A DNA stretch of 64,000 nucleotides from Acidobacteriota bacterium (GTDB taxonomy: Bacteria; Acidobacteriota; Terriglobia; Acidiferrales; UBA7541). The translations under genes were made by a program, and so were the position numbers. Below, one piece after another: positions 61,367 to 64,000 of this stretch (positions are counted from its first letter, which is position 1; each line of letters starts with the position of its first letter). The stretch covers positions 1 to 64,000 of the forward strand of contig JAJYLB010000015.1 in the NCBI GenBank assembly GCA_021788095.1, read 5' to 3'. The notes below the pieces were generated by a model that was given only the letters and a program-made list of their open reading frames with translations, did no database searches and was not told where the DNA came from.

Positions 61367-62369
61367 TTCCCGGCGAAAAATCGTCATCGTGGGCGCGGGT
61401 TCGCCCCGCGGCAAGGAACTCCGCGACGTGCTCGAAGAGCGCGGCGTCGAGCCCGCCCGGCTGCGCTTGCTCGACGAAGATATTTCCGTGGGTACGCTCA
61501 CCCGCAGCGGCGACGAAGCGACGTTCATCGCCGCCGTGGAGGAAGCCAGCTTCGCAGAGGCCGGTTTGGTCTTCTTCGCCGGCCGCCCCGAAATGGCCGA
61601 ACGCCACTCGAGCCAGGCGCTCGAAGCCGGCGCTCACGTCATCGACCTGAGCGAGGATCCGGGCCTGGGCCAAGCTGCGCCGCGCATCCCCGCCCTCGCT
61701 CCGCTTCTCGGCCCTCAAGAGGGAGTCGGCGCGCCCGAATCGGGCGTCCGGCTGCTGCGCTCGCCTTCGGCGGCGGCGATTGTGGCCGCTTCGCTTGCCG
61801 GCGCGCTCGCCAAGTTCGGTTCGGCGCGGCTCGCCGTCACATTCCTCCGGCCGGTTTCCGAGCGCGGGCAGGAAGGCATCGACGAATTGGAACGGCAAAC
61901 GGTGCGTCTGCTCTCCTTCCAGCCGGTATCGGAAGGGATCTTCGGCGCGCAGGTAGCTTTCAACTTGATGGACGCTTATGGAGCGGGGGCTGAGCCATCG
62001 CTCGAGAAGGTACGGGAAGCGATGGTGCGCGACGTTGGGCGGGTGCTCGGCAACCGTGCGCCGATTCCCGCGATTCAAGTGGTTCAGGTCCCCGTCTTCT
62101 TTTCTTACGGCTTCACTGCCTACGCGACGCTGGATGCGCCGGCGGAAATTCCGGAAATCGAAGCGGCGCTGATCTCCACGGGCCTCGCGGTCACCCCGGG
62201 CGAGGAGCCGCAACCCACCAGCATGAGCGTGATCGGGCGGCCGGAAGCGATGCTCGGGCGCGTGGTGCGCGACGGGAATCGGGGAGCAGGGTACCGGCTT
62301 TGGGGAGCGGCGGATAACGTTCGCGTGGTGGCGGCGAATGCGGCGGCAATTGCGGAACAGATCGAATAG
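61359..62369 (+). CDS. Aspartate-semialdehyde dehydrogenase-like protein
   Basis: N-terminal Rossmann VIVGAGSPRGKELRDVLEERG; Asd-like dimerisation domain. Confidence 0.7.
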   Translation: MLDSRRKIVIVGAGSPRGKELRDVLEERGVEPARLRLLDEDISVGTLTRSGDEATFIAAVEEASFAEAGLVFFAGRPEMAERHSSQALEAGAHVIDLSEDPGLGQAAPRIPALAPLLGPQEGVGAPESGVRLLRSPSAAAIVAASLAGALAKFGSARLAVTFLRPVSERGQEGIDELERQTVRLLSFQPVSEGIFGAQVAFNLMDAYGAGAEPSLEKVREAMVRDVGRVLGNRAPIPAIQVVQVPVFFSYGFTAYATLDAPAEIPEIEAALISTGLAVTPGEEPQPTSMSVIGRPEAMLGRVVRDGNRGAGYRLWGAADNVRVVAANAAAIAEQIE

Positions 62370-62376
62370 AGCCTGC

Positions 62377-63033
62377 ATGGCAATCCCGCGTCTCGTGAGG
62401 GCACGACTTCAGTCGCGCCGTGAGTCTCGCGCTGTCAGGCCGGCTTTGGCCGCTGAGGGCAGGCTCCGCCGGCTGCCCTACAAACTTTGTAGCGGGGCCG
62501 GGGCCGGCTGGCGGCCGGCAGCCCTGCTCTCCGGCGCGCTCGCGTTGGCGCTCGGCGCCGTAGGCTGCGGCTATCACGTCGTCGGCCGCGGAGCGATGCT
62601 GCCCAAGACCTGGCACAGCCTTGCGGTTCCCCTGTTCACCAACCGAACCTTGCACTACCAGTTGGGCCAGCGGTTCACCCAGGCCGTGGTTCGCGAGTTG
62701 GAGGCGCGCACCACCTACCGCATCGTGCCCGATCCGCAACAAGCCGATGCGGTCCTCGACGGTGAACTCAGCTCGATCGAAGCGGTTCCCGTGCTCTTCG
62801 ATTCCACGACGGGCCGGGCTACCACCATGCTGGTCACCGTAACGGCCAAGGTGCGGCTCGAGGATCGGAGGTCGAAGAAAGTCCTCTTCGAAGACGATAA
62901 CTTCGTTTTGCGCGACGAATACGAACTCTCGACCGACCCGAAAACCTTCTTCGACGAAGAGGATCCCGCCCTCGGCCGAATGGCTCACGATTTCGCTTCC
63001 CGGCTCGTGGCCGACGTCCTGGAGGGTTTCTGA
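62377..63033 (+). CDS. lptE: LPS-assembly lipoprotein LptE-like
   Basis: GCGYHVVGRGAMLPKTWHSLAVPLFTNRTLHYQLGQRFTQAVVREL. Confidence 0.85.
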   Translation: MAIPRLVRARLQSRRESRAVRPALAAEGRLRRLPYKLCSGAGAGWRPAALLSGALALALGAVGCGYHVVGRGAMLPKTWHSLAVPLFTNRTLHYQLGQRFTQAVVRELEARTTYRIVPDPQQADAVLDGELSSIEAVPVLFDSTTGRATTMLVTVTAKVRLEDRRSKKVLFEDDNFVLRDEYELSTDPKTFFDEEDPALGRMAHDFASRLVADVLEGF

Positions 63034-64000
63034 TGCCGGCGACGGGAGCCGAGAAGTTACTCGAACGCTTGGCACACGGCGAAGCTCCCCCCGTGGTCGC
63101 CCTTCTCGGCGACGACCCGTACTGGCGCGAGTTGTGCCGCAAGAAGCTCGTCGAGGCGCTGGTCCCGGAGGCCGAGCGGAGCTGGGCCCTAACGAGGGTG
63201 TCGGCGGGTGAGGAGGATGCCGGCAAGATCGTGAGCCGGGCCGCGATGCGGCCGATGCTCGCCCCTAGACAGATACTTTTCGTGGGAGATGTCGAGTCGT
63301 GGGAAACGGGTACTGACAAAGAGATGGAAGATAGCCTTGCGGCGTTGAAGAAGTATTTCGACGATCCCGCGCCATTCACCTGGCTCGTCCTCGAAGCTCC
63401 CAAACTCGATCAGCGCACGCGGCTGGCTCGCCTGGTTGCCGAGCGCGCCTGGGTGGTGGACCTGGATACCGGCGGCGCCGATCCCGCGCGCCTGGCTGGG
63501 CGGATGGCGGCGGAGTTGGGAATCAAGATGGACGCCGAAGCGACGGCCGCGCTCGTCGAAGCGACGGCCGGCAAGGCCGCGCGCATGGCCATCGAGCTGG
63601 AGAAGCTGGCCTGCCACGCCGGCGAGTCTCGCCGCGTTTTGGCTGCCGATGTCCGCGAATTGGTCGTAGCGGAAAGCGAGACCGAGGTGTGGGAACTCGC
63701 CGGAATGCTCGCGGCGGGTGAGCGGCGCAAAGCGGTGGAAACCGTCGACAATCTGCTGCGGAAGGGAGAGACCGCTCCCAAGCTGATAGGCGCGCTGGCG
63801 TGGATGTACCGGAAGCTGGTGGCTGCGGCGGAACTTCCTCAGGGAGTGTCTTCGTGGCAGGCCGCCAAGCGGCTCGGCATGCGGCCGGAAGCGGCGGGAA
63901 CGGCAGCCGAACATGCGCACCGATTGTCGCGCGCCCAGCTCGCAGACGCGCTCGTGGCGCTGGCCGAAGCTGACGATCGGCTGAAGTCGGCCGTCAAGGA
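63033..64000 (+). CDS. holA: DNA polymerase III delta subunit (truncated by window end)
   Basis: TGATG overlap with lptE; HolA-like architecture ALLGDDPYWRELCRKKLVEALV...LVLEAPKLDQRTRLARLV. Confidence 0.88.
   Translation, partial: MPATGAEKLLERLAHGEAPPVVALLGDDPYWRELCRKKLVEALVPEAERSWALTRVSAGEEDAGKIVSRAAMRPMLAPRQILFVGDVESWETGTDKEMEDSLAALKKYFDDPAPFTWLVLEAPKLDQRTRLARLVAERAWVVDLDTGGADPARLAGRMAAELGIKMDAEATAALVEATAGKAARMAIELEKLACHAGESRRVLAADVRELVVAESETEVWELAGMLAAGERRKAVETVDNLLRKGETAPKLIGALAWMYRKLVAAAELPQGVSSWQAAKRLGMRPEAAGTAAEHAHRLSRAQLADALVALAEADDRLKSAVK

Overview
This 64 kb, high-GC bacterial window has gene content resembling Acidobacteria, but that assignment is inference from memory and was not tested. 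Most of it is ordinary housekeeping: type-3-like proS, OmpA lipoprotein, class A PBP, hybrid histidine kinase, nfeD/slipin/SPOR, lnt, prfB (with programmed frameshift), metK-ahcY, tldD/pmbA, rsmI, galU, tsaD, M14 peptidase, hyuA/hyuB, CarD, tsaB, rimI-like, psd-pssA, asd-like, lptE-like, holA. Four regions stand out. (1) A lasso-peptide-type RiPP cluster lies on the minus strand (about 23.4-28.5 kb): PqqD/RRE, transglutaminase-like B2, Asn-synthase-like cyclase, a 51-aa GTG-start precursor absent from the ORF track, an HPr-kinase-like kinase and an NTP_transf_5-like protein. (2) Twelve TadE/TadG-like genes form four triads in two paralogous layouts (E-E-G, G-E-E, E-E-G, G-E-E). The lasso cluster sits between the third and fourth triads, and no Tad secretion machinery is in the window. 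(3) A 129-bp MITE-like element occurs in three copies that read as identical, each with 6-bp CTRAAG target-site duplications. One copy is nested in the loop of a hairpin inside a second palindromic repeat family, so the empty site can be reconstructed. (4) Several families of small palindromic intergenic repeats are present. No rRNA, tRNA or CRISPR was recognised.
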